The notes beneath the pieces were generated by a model. The model did not search any database. It had not been told where the DNA came from and saw nothing but the letters and a program-made list of their open reading frames with translations. From Aliishimia sp039978895 (GTDB taxonomy: Bacteria; Pseudomonadota; Alphaproteobacteria; Rhodobacterales; Rhodobacteraceae), in the NCBI GenBank assembly GCA_039978895.1, contig JBDWAL010000025.1, positions 248,001-312,000 of the forward strand: a stretch of DNA of 64,000 nt, given 5' to 3'. Numbering within the stretch: position 1 is the stretch's first letter; every line of letters begins with the position of its first letter. Both the position numbers and the translations under genes were made by a program. This document shows positions 25,133 through 33,040 of the stretch, one piece after another.

Positions 25133-25987
25133 CTATGCCGCCTCAGCTTTGAGGACATGATCCCCAATTTTTTGATATGTGTCGAGCGGGCGTAAACGGA
25201 GTTGCTTTTCGTCGGCCTGTCCTTCCAGCTCTTTGAGCGCTTCTTCTAGCCTGTTTTGCTGCTTATCTGAAACTTGTGGGTCGTCCTCGGCGGGACGTTG
25301 AAGAATCATTTCATAGTTTCGGGAGGCCATACTGTTGTGATCTCGAACCTGAACGGTACCGAGGTCCCAAAGACGCAACTTTACCAATTCAAAAGAGCGT
25401 GGCAATGAAGAGGCTTTAAGTGTCCCAAAATTTGCGACCAAACGTGAACCGGAAAAAACTATAACAGGTTCTTGGCTATTCTTCTTTGCTCGTCGTTTCC
25501 TGTTCTCACGCAAATCGGCGCTGAAATAATCAGTAAAACCAACTCTCTTACTTTTAACGTAGTCGCAAACTAGGAATGGCAGACGGTCACCTGCGCCATC
25601 TGTTTCAGCGGAGACTTCTACAAATTCACGCGTAATCTGGGCATGCCTGCTTGAATACAGAGACGAGAGCGCAGCCATCCAACTTTGCGCAATGCCCTCT
25701 AAACTACCGCCTTCAGCTTCCCGAACATCACCGAATGCGATGCCCGTGACTGCTGGGTTCGGTTCACTTATTGCGATACCAGCTCTCTTCGCCAAATCGT
25801 CCTCTAGGTACTCGCCAGCGATCTGAATTGCGCTGATAGCACCGCGTGCATCGGCACCGTAAAAACACTCGAGACGACTTAACTGGTTGGCCCACTCAAG
25901 ATGGAAGCTTTCCCCGTTGAAAGCAGCCACACCGACGACAAATCGCTCAAAGGAGCCGGAGATCGGCTCAAAAACACGGGTGCCCAA
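25133..25987 (-). CDS. Hypothetical protein, last gene of island cassette
   Basis: 284 residues from a TTG at 25987. I recognise no family. The middle holds FLVCDYVKSKRVGFTDYF and a basic RENRKRRAKKN stretch; the C-terminus is a glutamate/glutamine-rich helix (NRLEEALKELEGQADEKQ), probably coiled coil. No convincing ribosome-binding site precedes the TTG. An ATG at 26046 in another frame begins MKIALDTNMF, like PIN-domain proteins, so a frameshift near 26000 may have split a longer gene. Confidence 0.6.
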   Translation of the reverse strand: MGTRVFEPISGSFERFVVGVAAFNGESFHLEWANQLSRLECFYGADARGAISAIQIAGEYLEDDLAKRAGIAISEPNPAVTGIAFGDVREAEGGSLEGIAQSWMAALSSLYSSRHAQITREFVEVSAETDGAGDRLPFLVCDYVKSKRVGFTDYFSADLRENRKRRAKKNSQEPVIVFSGSRLVANFGTLKASSLPRSFELVKLRLWDLGTVQVRDHNSMASRNYEMILQRPAEDDPQVSDKQQNRLEEALKELEGQADEKQLRLRPLDTYQKIGDHVLKAEAA

Positions 25988-26153
25988 TGTGCACGAACCC
26001 CTTCGTGCAACTTGGGAAACATATTGGTGTCTAACGCTATTTTCATCATACTAATTGGGGCACGCCCAGTGCTTTGCTTGCATCAAGTGGTACTCTAGCC
26101 GTTCTTTTCTCAAGAAATTGTTTAAGAGCATTTACGTTTTGTAGCGGCAATAA

Positions 26154-26843
26154 CTAGCTAATGCGACTGTATTCTGAGGTCTGTGTAGCGTCAAAAGATG
26201 CGATGGTTGCACCGAACTTGCGTGCTTCCGCAGCATGTTTCTTCTTTTGGTCATGTGTTAGATGCTCAGTCAGCCACTCAGCCAAGCGGTTACGATACTC
26301 CCGGTCCGGCGACAAATTTGCCGCTTCCCATGTCGGTCCGGTAAAACAGTGCCCATGGTCGATCAGCCAAAACTCGCTATCACCTCCGAAAAGAAGATTT
26401 CCAGCATGCCTAACAACATTGGCGATCCATGCATCATATGCATAGAGGTGCCCAAGATCACCCCACTTTGAAATTTCTGATAACAAGGCCTGCCTTCCAG
26501 CGGCATCAGACCCTCTCCACCTGAACGTAACGTTGGGCACTTTGACATCCACACTAACAAATACTAGACGCGACCCGTCAGTCGTGGAAGGTGCCTTGCT
26601 AACATCAAGAATTCCCTGACGGACTAATCCCAGATAGCAATCAGGAATTGGTAGGCCAACCTCACGAGCCAAGCAATGGGCGACAAGTTCATTACACAAT
26701 TGTATAAGATTGAGATCCTTAACAATTGCCTGCTTCACTTCACCGCCGACCGCCAAAACTTGACCTCGAAAAGTGTCGTTCACATTATTTTCACTGAACG
26801 CTGTGGCTCCAGCCAATACGGTAGCTAGCTGAATTTCAGACAT
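26154..26843 (-). CDS. HipA-like kinase family protein
   Basis: 229 residues. The pattern fits the compact HipA-like (HipA_2) kinase group: K42 in QAIVKDL for ATP, E52 in CNELVAHCL, then YDAWIANVVRHAGNLL (D137, R145, H146, N149) as the catalytic loop, and WLIDHGHCF (D162) as the metal-binding DFG equivalent. Full HipA is about 440 residues and is paired with HipB; here there is no HTH partner gene adjacent. The start at 26843 is preceded by GGGA. Targets are unknown; toxins of this fold phosphorylate aminoacyl-tRNA synthetases. Confidence 0.72.
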   Translation of the reverse strand: MSEIQLATVLAGATAFSENNVNDTFRGQVLAVGGEVKQAIVKDLNLIQLCNELVAHCLAREVGLPIPDCYLGLVRQGILDVSKAPSTTDGSRLVFVSVDVKVPNVTFRWRGSDAAGRQALLSEISKWGDLGHLYAYDAWIANVVRHAGNLLFGGDSEFWLIDHGHCFTGPTWEAANLSPDREYRNRLAEWLTEHLTHDQKKKHAAEARKFGATIASFDATQTSEYSRIS

Positions 26844-26927
26844 TAAATTCCCAAGAACATAAATTGGAGTATTTAACATCAATACACACGCACCACGTGC
26901 ATGAGCAAGCAATTATCATTTCTGCCG

Positions 26928-27239
26928 TCAGCTTTTTGGCTTACATCCAATGTATTGAATAGCCACTTCCTGGCACTGCTTTGATATAGAATTGGCCACC
27001 GAACGCAGGTTTTTCTGCGTCACGGTTGCTCTCAATCGGGCAGTATTCGACGCCTCGGGCGCAGTACCGTGCTCGAACAGAAGGTATCTTCGGCTTTGAT
27101 CCTGAAATTTCATCGGTTTCAGCAAAGGCTTTAACTGACTGTAGAACAGAACTACTTCGCTTGGTTTATCAGGGGCGTCGGTAAAGAGCTTCCACAGGTC
27201 GCGCTCGTCAACTTTACCGTCGTACTCAATCTTATTCAT
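26928..27239 (-). CDS. Small hypothetical protein in island cassette
   Basis: 103 residues (MNKIEYDGKVDERDLWKLF...). It starts with an ATGA overlap on the upstream coiled-coil gene and ends 84 bases before the HipA-like gene start. No family is recognised. It is mildly basic at the C-terminus. Confidence 0.6.
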   Translation of the reverse strand: MNKIEYDGKVDERDLWKLFTDAPDKPSEVVLFYSQLKPLLKPMKFQDQSRRYLLFEHGTAPEASNTARLRATVTQKNLRSVANSISKQCQEVAIQYIGCKPKS

Positions 27240-27880
27240 GGCGCTCTCGGAACCCCAACGATAACACTTGTCAGTCGAGCAGGTTTGACACGTTCAACAA
27301 ACGCCAGCCTATGGGCCTCAAAAGCCTGCTTAACCTTTTGGATCACGTCTTCTCGCGCTGGACGCGGCGACGGGGTTGGCGTCTCACGGCGACATTTGAC
27401 AGTGATGTAGGCAAACTCTTCATCGACATGGGTGTCTGAAATATCCCAATTTTTGCCAAGTTTCTGGTTCACCTGCTTGGATGCCGCGTCAATTTCCATC
27501 GCCTTACTAGGGGCGTCAGCACTATCAAACTGCTGTTGTTCAGCGGCTAATAGCGCATTGCACTCAGGAACTAGGATATCGTCGATTTCGCCAGTTTTAT
27601 CGAACTGAGCGATAGCGTCTATGACCGTAACTTCATGTTCTTTGGCATCTTCTATCGCCTGTTCCAGACGCAAAACCGTCGCCTTTAGAAGAATGAGCCG
27701 TTCTAACGCCTTCTCGTGATCCCTTTTGGCCTTGATCGTCGCGCCCTGCGCTTCCTGCCGTGTCGTGCTGAACATGTCGTCGAGCGCCAAGTTATGCGCA
27801 CCAGCGACTAGGCGTTTCAATTGGTCATTAGGGCTGCGACCATCTGGGTGGTAGAGAAAACCGTCTCGCAACTCAGTCAT
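27236..27880 (-). CDS. Coiled-coil hypothetical protein in island cassette
   Basis: 214 residues from ATG 27880, which overlaps the end of the upstream gene by 8 bases. A long helical section (about 45-105, KRDHEKALERLILLKATVLR) looks like coiled coil; the C-terminal part is globular with EEFAYITVKCRRE. No family is recognised. Coupling to both neighbours suggests a complex with them. Confidence 0.62.
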   Translation of the reverse strand: MTELRDGFLYHPDGRSPNDQLKRLVAGAHNLALDDMFSTTRQEAQGATIKAKRDHEKALERLILLKATVLRLEQAIEDAKEHEVTVIDAIAQFDKTGEIDDILVPECNALLAAEQQQFDSADAPSKAMEIDAASKQVNQKLGKNWDISDTHVDEEFAYITVKCRRETPTPSPRPAREDVIQKVKQAFEAHRLAFVERVKPARLTSVIVGVPRAP

Positions 27881-28673
27881 TCCACACCTCAACGTCGGGC
27901 GTGTCGGAACCTAGCGACCGTTCGACAAGCAAACCACGCCCACCTTCATGCCGAAAGCACACAGGGCTGCTTTGAAAGTCAATTTTCGTGGCAACCTTGA
28001 TCATGCTGACAAAGGCCTGCCGCTCAAAGCGCATCACCCGCGTCGCATTCGTTTCGAACGCGTCGAGATGTTCGCTGGTGTAGCCATCCACGTCATTGCT
28101 GGTGCGCATTCGGGAAATTAGCCCCTTGGAGGTTAGGTAGACGTCTTTGTACAGTTTTGGTGCTGACAATGCGCGGCGCAAGGCCTTACGGGCGGTATCA
28201 TCGACTGGCTTTCCATCATCAAAGTTCCAGTATTTATCAATAGTCTCGGCGCGCGCATCGCTCATTGGCTTTGATCCGCCAAACCATACTGGCCCAGAAA
28301 TGGCGTCGCCCTGTATAGTTAGTTCCTGCCCATCGGCCCATTCGAAAAGGAACGTGTTGCCGCCTATCACAAGTTGCTGAGGGGCAGCGCCGAAGGCGGC
28401 TAGGGTTCTGATAATGTCGAGATCAAACATCAGGTTTGGGAGGGCGTTGTCACCGAATGCAAACTCAAGGATCAGGCTGTTGGTCACGACGTAGAGTTTG
28501 CCGTTGATCAAATGGACCCACTTCTCAACCTGATCACCAGATCGCTTAACGAACGGTGCAAGAAAGACTAACCCGTCAAACAACTTCGATGGCAGCGCAA
28601 GCCGATCACCCTCAGTTGGGATGCGCGATAGCGGCTGGGCATAGGGCCTCGTATTTACGAGCGTTTGCAACAT
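27873..28673 (-). CDS. Possible sliding-clamp-like protein, first gene of island cassette
   Basis: 266 residues. Two similar halves are suggested: the first has KLFDGLVFLAPFVKR, LINGKLYVVTNSLILEF, NLMFDLDIIRTLAAFG, and LTIQGD; the second has KDVYLTSKGLISRM, ERQAFVSMIKVATKIDF and GGRGLLVERS. This helix-strand rhythm recalls phage sliding clamps (gp45/DnaN-like) but there is no diagnostic motif, so this is a structural guess. The ATG at 28673 lies 185 bases from the tRNA; the promoter would lie in 28674-28780. Confidence 0.55.
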   Translation of the reverse strand: MLQTLVNTRPYAQPLSRIPTEGDRLALPSKLFDGLVFLAPFVKRSGDQVEKWVHLINGKLYVVTNSLILEFAFGDNALPNLMFDLDIIRTLAAFGAAPQQLVIGGNTFLFEWADGQELTIQGDAISGPVWFGGSKPMSDARAETIDKYWNFDDGKPVDDTARKALRRALSAPKLYKDVYLTSKGLISRMRTSNDVDGYTSEHLDAFETNATRVMRFERQAFVSMIKVATKIDFQSSPVCFRHEGGRGLLVERSLGSDTPDVEVWND

Positions 28674-28780
28674 AGGGCTGGGTTAGTAAGCCTCTGGTAA
28701 GGAGCAATTAAACAATCGGGTTTCCCAATCGTTAACCAAGCGAGGTTACCAAAGTGTTAACACCACGCCGCCAATATCAA

Positions 28781-28803
28781 TGTTGCAAAATCGTTGCAAA
28801 AAC
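28781..28803 (-). repeat. Paired GCAAC boxes, right end of island (inverted)
   Basis: On the minus strand this reads CGTTTTTGCAACGATTTTGC followed by AACA, two TTGCAAC boxes 11 bases apart after a T run. It mirrors the boxes at 20994-21018 in inverted orientation, 55 bases from the right att copy. Confidence 0.6.
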
Positions 28804-28804
28804 G

Positions 28805-28830
28805 AAAAAAGGCGAACCAGAAGGTTCGCC
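28805..28830 (-). terminator. New terminator of tRNA-Asn brought by the island
   Basis: GGCGAACC-agaa-GGTTCGCC (28811-28830) with six Ts on the minus strand (28805-28810). It lies 29 bases beyond the CCA end of tRNA-Asn and belongs to the island, so it replaces the original terminator now 8 kb away at 20860-20889. Confidence 0.85.
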
Positions 28831-28858
28831 CATTTTGCTTAACTATCAAGTAGTTAAT

Positions 28859-28933
28859 TGGCTCCGACGGTAGGGATCGAACCTACGACCAATTGATTAA
28901 CAGTCAACTGCTCTACCGCTGAGCTACGTCGGA
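28859..28933 (-). tRNA. tRNA-Asn (GTT)
   Basis: 75 bases on the minus strand including an encoded CCA. The acceptor stem TCCGACG pairs with CGTCGGA, the D arm is AGCTCAGCGGTAGAGC, the anticodon loop CTGTTAA gives anticodon GTT, and the T arm is GTAGGTTCGATCCCTAC. The 3' end serves as the attachment site of the island to the left. Confidence 0.97.
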
Positions 28934-29002
28934 ACGGTGATGGCCGTATAGCAATGTCGGATTCGCAGGTCCAGTGGGTATTTGCACATTTTTTGCTTTA
29001 TT

Positions 29003-29914
29003 TCACACCCGGCGAAATGAGACGTCTGCGGTCAACGCCCCTAACGGGGCAACTTGTGTCTTTCCGTGTAAATCTATCAGGTGCGCCAATACGTTACGCG
29101 TTGCTGCGCCCAATAGCGGGGCCGGGGTGCCGGTGTAGATGGCGGCCGCGAGGGCTGCCGCGTTTGCGGGGGCTGTGCGCAATGCGTCCAGAATAGAGGC
29201 CTCGCGCGTGCGCCGATGCGCCATCAACCAATCGAGTCGCCCAGCCGGGTCTAAAATTGGCGCGCCGTGGCCCGCATGAAACACCCGCCAATCGCGCGCG
29301 CGCAATTTTTCACAGGAGGCCATAAAGTCTGTTAAATCCCCGTCCGGTGGCGACACCAACGATGACGCCCATCCCATCACATGATCGGCCACAAAGCACG
29401 TGTCATCCCACGCAAAGGCAAGATGATTCCCAATGTGGCCGGGGGTATGCAGGGTCTCCAGCGCCCAGTCATCGCCTGCGATCACATCGCCATCTTGCAG
29501 GATTTCATCCGGCTCAAAGGACATGTCCACGCCTTCACCACCGCCGATTTCCCCGGCTGCTGCAAGATCCTGCATCGCGGCACTGCGTCCGCTCGATGCA
29601 TCCCCAAAGGCGAAAATTGGTGCGCCTGTTGCTTGCGCCAAAGGGCGGGCAAGCGGGGAGTGATCGACATGCGTGTGGGTCACCAGAATGTGGGTGATGT
29701 TTTGGCCGTGGCCCACAGCGCTGAGAATCGCATTCAAATGGGCCTCGGATGTGGGGCCGGGATCGATCACCGCCAAACCGCGTGTTCCAATCAGATAGGT
29801 GTTGGTGCCGCGATATGTCATGGGAGACGGGTTCGGAGCGACAATGCGGCGGATACCGGGATCAAGGTCGTGGGCGACGCCGATCTGCGGATCGAAATCA
29901 TCTGGTGGTGTCAT
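29003..29914 (-). CDS. MBL-fold metallo-hydrolase
   Basis: 303 residues of the glyoxalase II/LACTB2-like group. Metal ligands are in THTHVDHS, TPGHIGNH and FVADHVMGW, with HAGHG further on. The N-terminal TNTYLIG and VIDPGP are typical. A C-terminal winged-helix-like part (RREAS..LRTAPANAAALA) fits the LACTB2 type. It probably hydrolyses a thioester or phosphodiester; the substrate is unknown. It is divergent from the sensor kinase gene, 41 bases apart. Confidence 0.88.
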   Translation of the reverse strand: MTPPDDFDPQIGVAHDLDPGIRRIVAPNPSPMTYRGTNTYLIGTRGLAVIDPGPTSEAHLNAILSAVGHGQNITHILVTHTHVDHSPLARPLAQATGAPIFAFGDASSGRSAAMQDLAAAGEIGGGEGVDMSFEPDEILQDGDVIAGDDWALETLHTPGHIGNHLAFAWDDTCFVADHVMGWASSLVSPPDGDLTDFMASCEKLRARDWRVFHAGHGAPILDPAGRLDWLMAHRRTREASILDALRTAPANAAALAAAIYTGTPAPLLGAATRNVLAHLIDLHGKTQVAPLGALTADVSFRRV

Positions 29915-29955
29915 GTGTACTTTCCCTGCTGCGCCTCAGAAGCTACAGATACGCT

Positions 29956-31275
29956 ATGTTCTTTCAATGGCTCAAACAATACATGCCGCGTGGCTTATAT
30001 GGGCGGGCTGCGCTGATCTTGTTGCTTCCGGTTGTGGTGTTGCAATTGGTGGTCGCGGTCTTGTTTGCCCAGCGACATTTCACCGATGTCACGGTGCAGA
30101 TGACCAATACAATGATGCGCGAGCTGGTCTTGGTGCTTGATACGGCTGAAGACGTACAAACCCCTGATGAAATCGCTGATGCGTTGAACCACCGTTTGCC
30201 CGGACTTGGTATGTCGATAGAAATTGTCGCGCCAGACACGCTGCCTGTGCGCGATACACGCCTTTGGTATGATTTTAGCGGCACCGTTTTCCCGCCCATG
30301 CTGCGCAACCGTTTTGACAATTTGCGCCGTGTGCTGTTGGCCGAAGATAACATCGTGGTGCTTTTCTTTGACACCAAACATGGGCTGGCGCGTATTGTGA
30401 TGAACCGCAATCTTGTCTCGGCGAGTAAACCGCACCAGCTTTATGTGTACTTGGTGTTTTTTGGCGTCTTGATGACCATGATTGCCTATTTTTATCTACG
30501 CAACCAATTGCGCCCGATTACGCGTCTGGCGGCGGCCGCAGAGGCGTTTGGGCGCGGTCGGCACATTCCCTATAATCCAGCAGGGGCCACAGAAGTGCGC
30601 GCGGCTGGGACGGCTTTTGTTGACATGCGCAACCGGATCGAACGTCACATAGAACAACGCACCTTGATGCTCTCGGGGGTCAGTCACGATCTGCGCACGC
30701 CTTTGACTCGTATGCGTCTAGAACTGAGCATGCTTGATGACGCTGAACGCCTCCCGTTAGAACATGATGTCGATGAGATGCAGCGCTTGGTGGATGAGTT
30801 CCTCAATTTCGTGAAAGGGGCTGCGGAAGGCGAACCTGAACTGGTTGATCCAATCAGCATGGTGCAAAACATTGTTGAGGATGAACAACGTGGTGGGCGC
30901 AATGTCACGCTGGCATCTGTGGCAGGGCGCGGCACGATTCCCTTGCGGCCTGTGGCGATGCGCAGGGCAGTGGACAATCTGATTTCAAACGCGGCGCGGT
31001 ATGCCAACAAGGCGCAGGTTTCTGTAACGCTGACCGAAAAATCATTGCGCATCCGGGTCGAAGACGACGGACCGGGGATTCCGTCTGATCAGCGCGCCGA
31101 AGCGCAAAAGCCTTTCACCCGGCTTGATCCGTCTCGCAACCAAGATCGCGGCGCGGGGGTGGGTCTTGGGTTGGCGATTGCCACAGATATCGCGCGCGCG
31201 CACGGCGGCGTGTTGCGTTTAACGACCAGTGAAGCCCTTGGCGGGCTGTGCGCAGACATCGTGATTGCGCGTTAA
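29956..31275 (+). CDS. EnvZ-like sensor histidine kinase
   Basis: 439 residues from ATG 29956. An N-terminal membrane helix (AALILLLPVVVLQLVVAVLF) and a second one near 160 (LVFFGVLMTMIAYFYL) bracket a periplasmic domain of about 110 residues. HAMP, the phospho-accepting SGVSHDLRTPLTRMRLE box, and ATP-binding NLISNAARYA, DDGPGI and GVGLGLAIA follow. It is of the EnvZ type. No response-regulator gene lies beside it in this window; the prophage begins just downstream, so a partner may be elsewhere. Confidence 0.9.
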   Translation: MFFQWLKQYMPRGLYGRAALILLLPVVVLQLVVAVLFAQRHFTDVTVQMTNTMMRELVLVLDTAEDVQTPDEIADALNHRLPGLGMSIEIVAPDTLPVRDTRLWYDFSGTVFPPMLRNRFDNLRRVLLAEDNIVVLFFDTKHGLARIVMNRNLVSASKPHQLYVYLVFFGVLMTMIAYFYLRNQLRPITRLAAAAEAFGRGRHIPYNPAGATEVRAAGTAFVDMRNRIERHIEQRTLMLSGVSHDLRTPLTRMRLELSMLDDAERLPLEHDVDEMQRLVDEFLNFVKGAAEGEPELVDPISMVQNIVEDEQRGGRNVTLASVAGRGTIPLRPVAMRRAVDNLISNAARYANKAQVSVTLTEKSLRIRVEDDGPGIPSDQRAEAQKPFTRLDPSRNQDRGAGVGLGLAIATDIARAHGGVLRLTTSEALGGLCADIVIAR

Positions 31276-31327
31276 ACGCGGTCAACTGTTGCACCTTTGG
31301 GGGACGTTTAAAACTTGGCGGAAATTA

Positions 31328-31346
31328 TGGTAGGCCCGGCAGGACT
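31328..31346. repeat. Probable prophage attachment site, left (tRNA 3' end)
   Basis: TGGTAGGCCCGGCAGGACT reads on the minus strand as a T-arm 3' half, acceptor stem and CCA end of a tRNA (AGTCCTGCCGGGCCTACCA). The rest of a tRNA does not follow; phage-like AT-rich sequence begins at once and the integrase lies 55 bases on. This fits an attL made of a tRNA 3' end, with the complete tRNA at the right end beyond the window. Which tRNA it is cannot be told from 19 bases. Confidence 0.5.
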
Positions 31347-31387
31347 TTCGATAACCTAAAATAGATATTTAAAAACAATATCTTAAT

Positions 31388-31420
31388 GAAAGTGGGAAAC
31401 TTTACGGTTTTCCCACTTTC
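31388..31420. terminator. 12-base hairpin enclosing the integrase stop codon
   Basis: GAAAGTGGGAAA (31388-31399) and TTTCCCACTTTC (31409-31420) form a perfect 12-base stem. The integrase TAA (minus strand, 31402-31404) lies in the loop. There is no immediate T run, so it may stop transcription weakly or protect the 3' end. GTGGGAAACTT recurs at 31426-31436. Confidence 0.5.
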
Positions 31421-32451
31421 CAAATGTGGGAAACTTCGACTTCCAATGCTTCCATTCCCAAACGTGCGAGACGCTGCTTGTTCGCGCCTTGCACATAAAG
31501 CTGAGCAGACGATGCGCTTTCATGAGACAACGCGGCCATAATGGTGTTCTCAGAAAATCCAAGATCAGCCAAAATGGTTCCGACGGATTTTCGCAAGCCA
31601 TGCGCCGTAAGACCTTTCAGTTCCGCTCGGGTTGCCCAGCTGCTGAATCTCTGTGGTAAAGATTTGACGCTGAACGGTTCGCCATTTCCCTTGGCGATCC
31701 ATATTCGATCACCATAGCATTCGCCCAATTCATCTTTGAGAAGAGACAGGACAGGTGTCGTTGCGTCGGCCCAAGTTTTTTGACGATACCCTCGGATCAT
31801 ACCATTTCGAACATCGGCTCTCCCCAATGTTCGAACTCCAGAAATCTCCCGTGCAGTGAAGAGCAAGCAAGCCAACGCCTTTCGCTGGACACTGAATTGC
31901 GGGTAATGATCTCGAAATTGCAAAACGTCTTCTAACGTCCAACGTTGGTGCCCCTTGGTAGCACCTGACGGAAGTGCCACAGCAGCGGCTGGATTGCTGT
32001 CGACATAACCATTCTCTGGAAGCGAAGCCCATTTGTAAGCGGCGCGCATTGACTTGATGAAATTGCGGCCAGAAAATCTTGGCAAAGCATCTCTGACTTT
32101 AGCAAGATCCTTAGCCGTCAAAGCAGCGAACATGGTCTGCCCGTGCACCTTAATGAAACGTTCGAAAAAGTTCCGTCTTTGAAGTTTTGTGTTGTGGCTT
32201 AGGTTCGTAAAAGTGCTGCTGGCCATATATCGATTGAGCAACCACTCCATGCTGTCTGTCTTGATTTGGCTACTTTGTTGCAATCCGCCTTGTTCGTAGA
32301 GATCCTTCAGGCGATTGTATTCCGCTTTCGCTTCCTTTGTACCAGCAGCAAAGCGGATCCGTGTTTTCTTGTGTCCTGGTGGTTTGAAATACAACCTTTG
32401 GTTTCCGTGACGGTCAGCATCTGGATAAAGATATGGAGTGCGCTTTGTCAT
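31402..32451 (-). CDS. int: Phage tyrosine integrase
   Basis: 349 residues. The catalytic set is visible: R201 in LLFTAREISG, K225 in YRQKT, H284 and R287 in AHGLRKS, H310 in LSHES and the nucleophile Y319 in QLYVQG. An N-terminal arm-binding region and a SAM-like core-binding domain (about 65-165) precede it. It would recombine the phage att site with the host site next to it at 31328-31346. It overlaps the small excisionase-like gene by ATGA. Confidence 0.93.
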   Translation of the reverse strand: MTKRTPYLYPDADRHGNQRLYFKPPGHKKTRIRFAAGTKEAKAEYNRLKDLYEQGGLQQSSQIKTDSMEWLLNRYMASSTFTNLSHNTKLQRRNFFERFIKVHGQTMFAALTAKDLAKVRDALPRFSGRNFIKSMRAAYKWASLPENGYVDSNPAAAVALPSGATKGHQRWTLEDVLQFRDHYPQFSVQRKALACLLFTAREISGVRTLGRADVRNGMIRGYRQKTWADATTPVLSLLKDELGECYGDRIWIAKGNGEPFSVKSLPQRFSSWATRAELKGLTAHGLRKSVGTILADLGFSENTIMAALSHESASSAQLYVQGANKQRLARLGMEALEVEVSHIWKVGKP

Positions 32452-32675
32452 ATCGGTTGGCCGAAATCATGTTTGATTGGTTGCTTTACGTCGACCATGG
32501 CCTGCTCAAGTTCGTTCCGCAACCAATAGCGCCCTCCTATGGCCTTCTTGCCCTTGGGCATTTCACCGGCCTCAACAGCACGAAAGAAGGCGGTAACAGA
32601 CATTCCGCTGTAATATGCCGCATCAGACGACTTCATGCGGAATGGTGGGTATTGATGGGAGAGGTCTGTTAGCAA
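32448..32675 (-). CDS. AlpA/excisionase-like DNA-binding protein
   Basis: 75 residues with a winged-helix MerR-like start: SSDAAYYSGMSVTAFFRAVEAGEMP followed in the same fold by GGRYWLRNELEQAM. Such proteins direct excision or activate int. The TTG start at 32675 has AAGGGAG six bases upstream; the later ATG at 32636 has none. It overlaps int by ATGA. Confidence 0.72.
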   Translation of the reverse strand: MLTDLSHQYPPFRMKSSDAAYYSGMSVTAFFRAVEAGEMPKGKKAIGGRYWLRNELEQAMVDVKQPIKHDFGQPI

Positions 32676-32676
32676 T

Positions 32677-32916
32677 CTACCGCTCCCTTAATATTGCTGT
32701 GCATGGTGCCTTCAATTGCGTCGCGCAAAGTTTGCAAAACCCACGCGTTCCGAACGCTTCAAAGACATCGTTAAGGGGTTCTGTGGTGATCCAGTTCGAA
32801 CTGTTGCAACTGCATATTGTTCGGTGATGATCACCCGAATAGCATGCGTAAAACTTTCCGATGTTGCCCGCATGAGTGTCGGCATCGAACCGGGCAGGGG
32901 ACGTCATTTCAATCAA
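32677..32916 (-). CDS. Small cysteine/histidine-rich phage protein
   Basis: 79 residues from TTG 32916 with AGGAG six bases upstream. It has HTHAG-like and C-x-C pairs (FYACYSG, TICSCNSS, GFCKLCATQ), suggesting a zinc-bound fold. It ends 1 base before the excisionase-like gene. No family is recognised. Confidence 0.55.
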   Translation of the reverse strand: MIEMTSPARFDADTHAGNIGKFYACYSGDHHRTICSCNSSNWITTEPLNDVFEAFGTRGFCKLCATQLKAPCTAILRER

Positions 32917-33040
32917 GTTTGTCTCCTTCGCAGGTCAATTAGAGAAAGGTGCGTCAGCCCCGTTTCCACGTGAGTGATGGCTGTCAAGGAAAGGTGGCTG
33001 ACGCTGATCCGGCGCGTTCTGGGGAAGCGCCTGATGCAAA

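Larger units (their letters stand above)
20897..28879. mobile_element. 8-kb genomic island in tRNA-Asn, no integrase
   Basis: Flanked by a 22-bp direct repeat of the tRNA-Asn 3' end, with the complete tRNA at the right side, the usual geometry of site-specific integration. The interior carries an M41-like protease, a GIY-YIG protein, an AT/GC-patchy repeat core, two small plus-strand genes and a minus-strand cassette with a HipA-like kinase. I find no integrase, recombinase or relaxase. Paired TTGCAAC boxes lie inside each end and twice in the core. It could be a defective element or one moved in trans by another element's integrase. Confidence 0.85.

Noticed and set aside
26044..26049. Stand-alone PIN toxin starting at 26046
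   Set aside because: The frame closes after about 55 codons and lacks the later acidic residues of a PIN domain; kept only as a possible split-gene signal.
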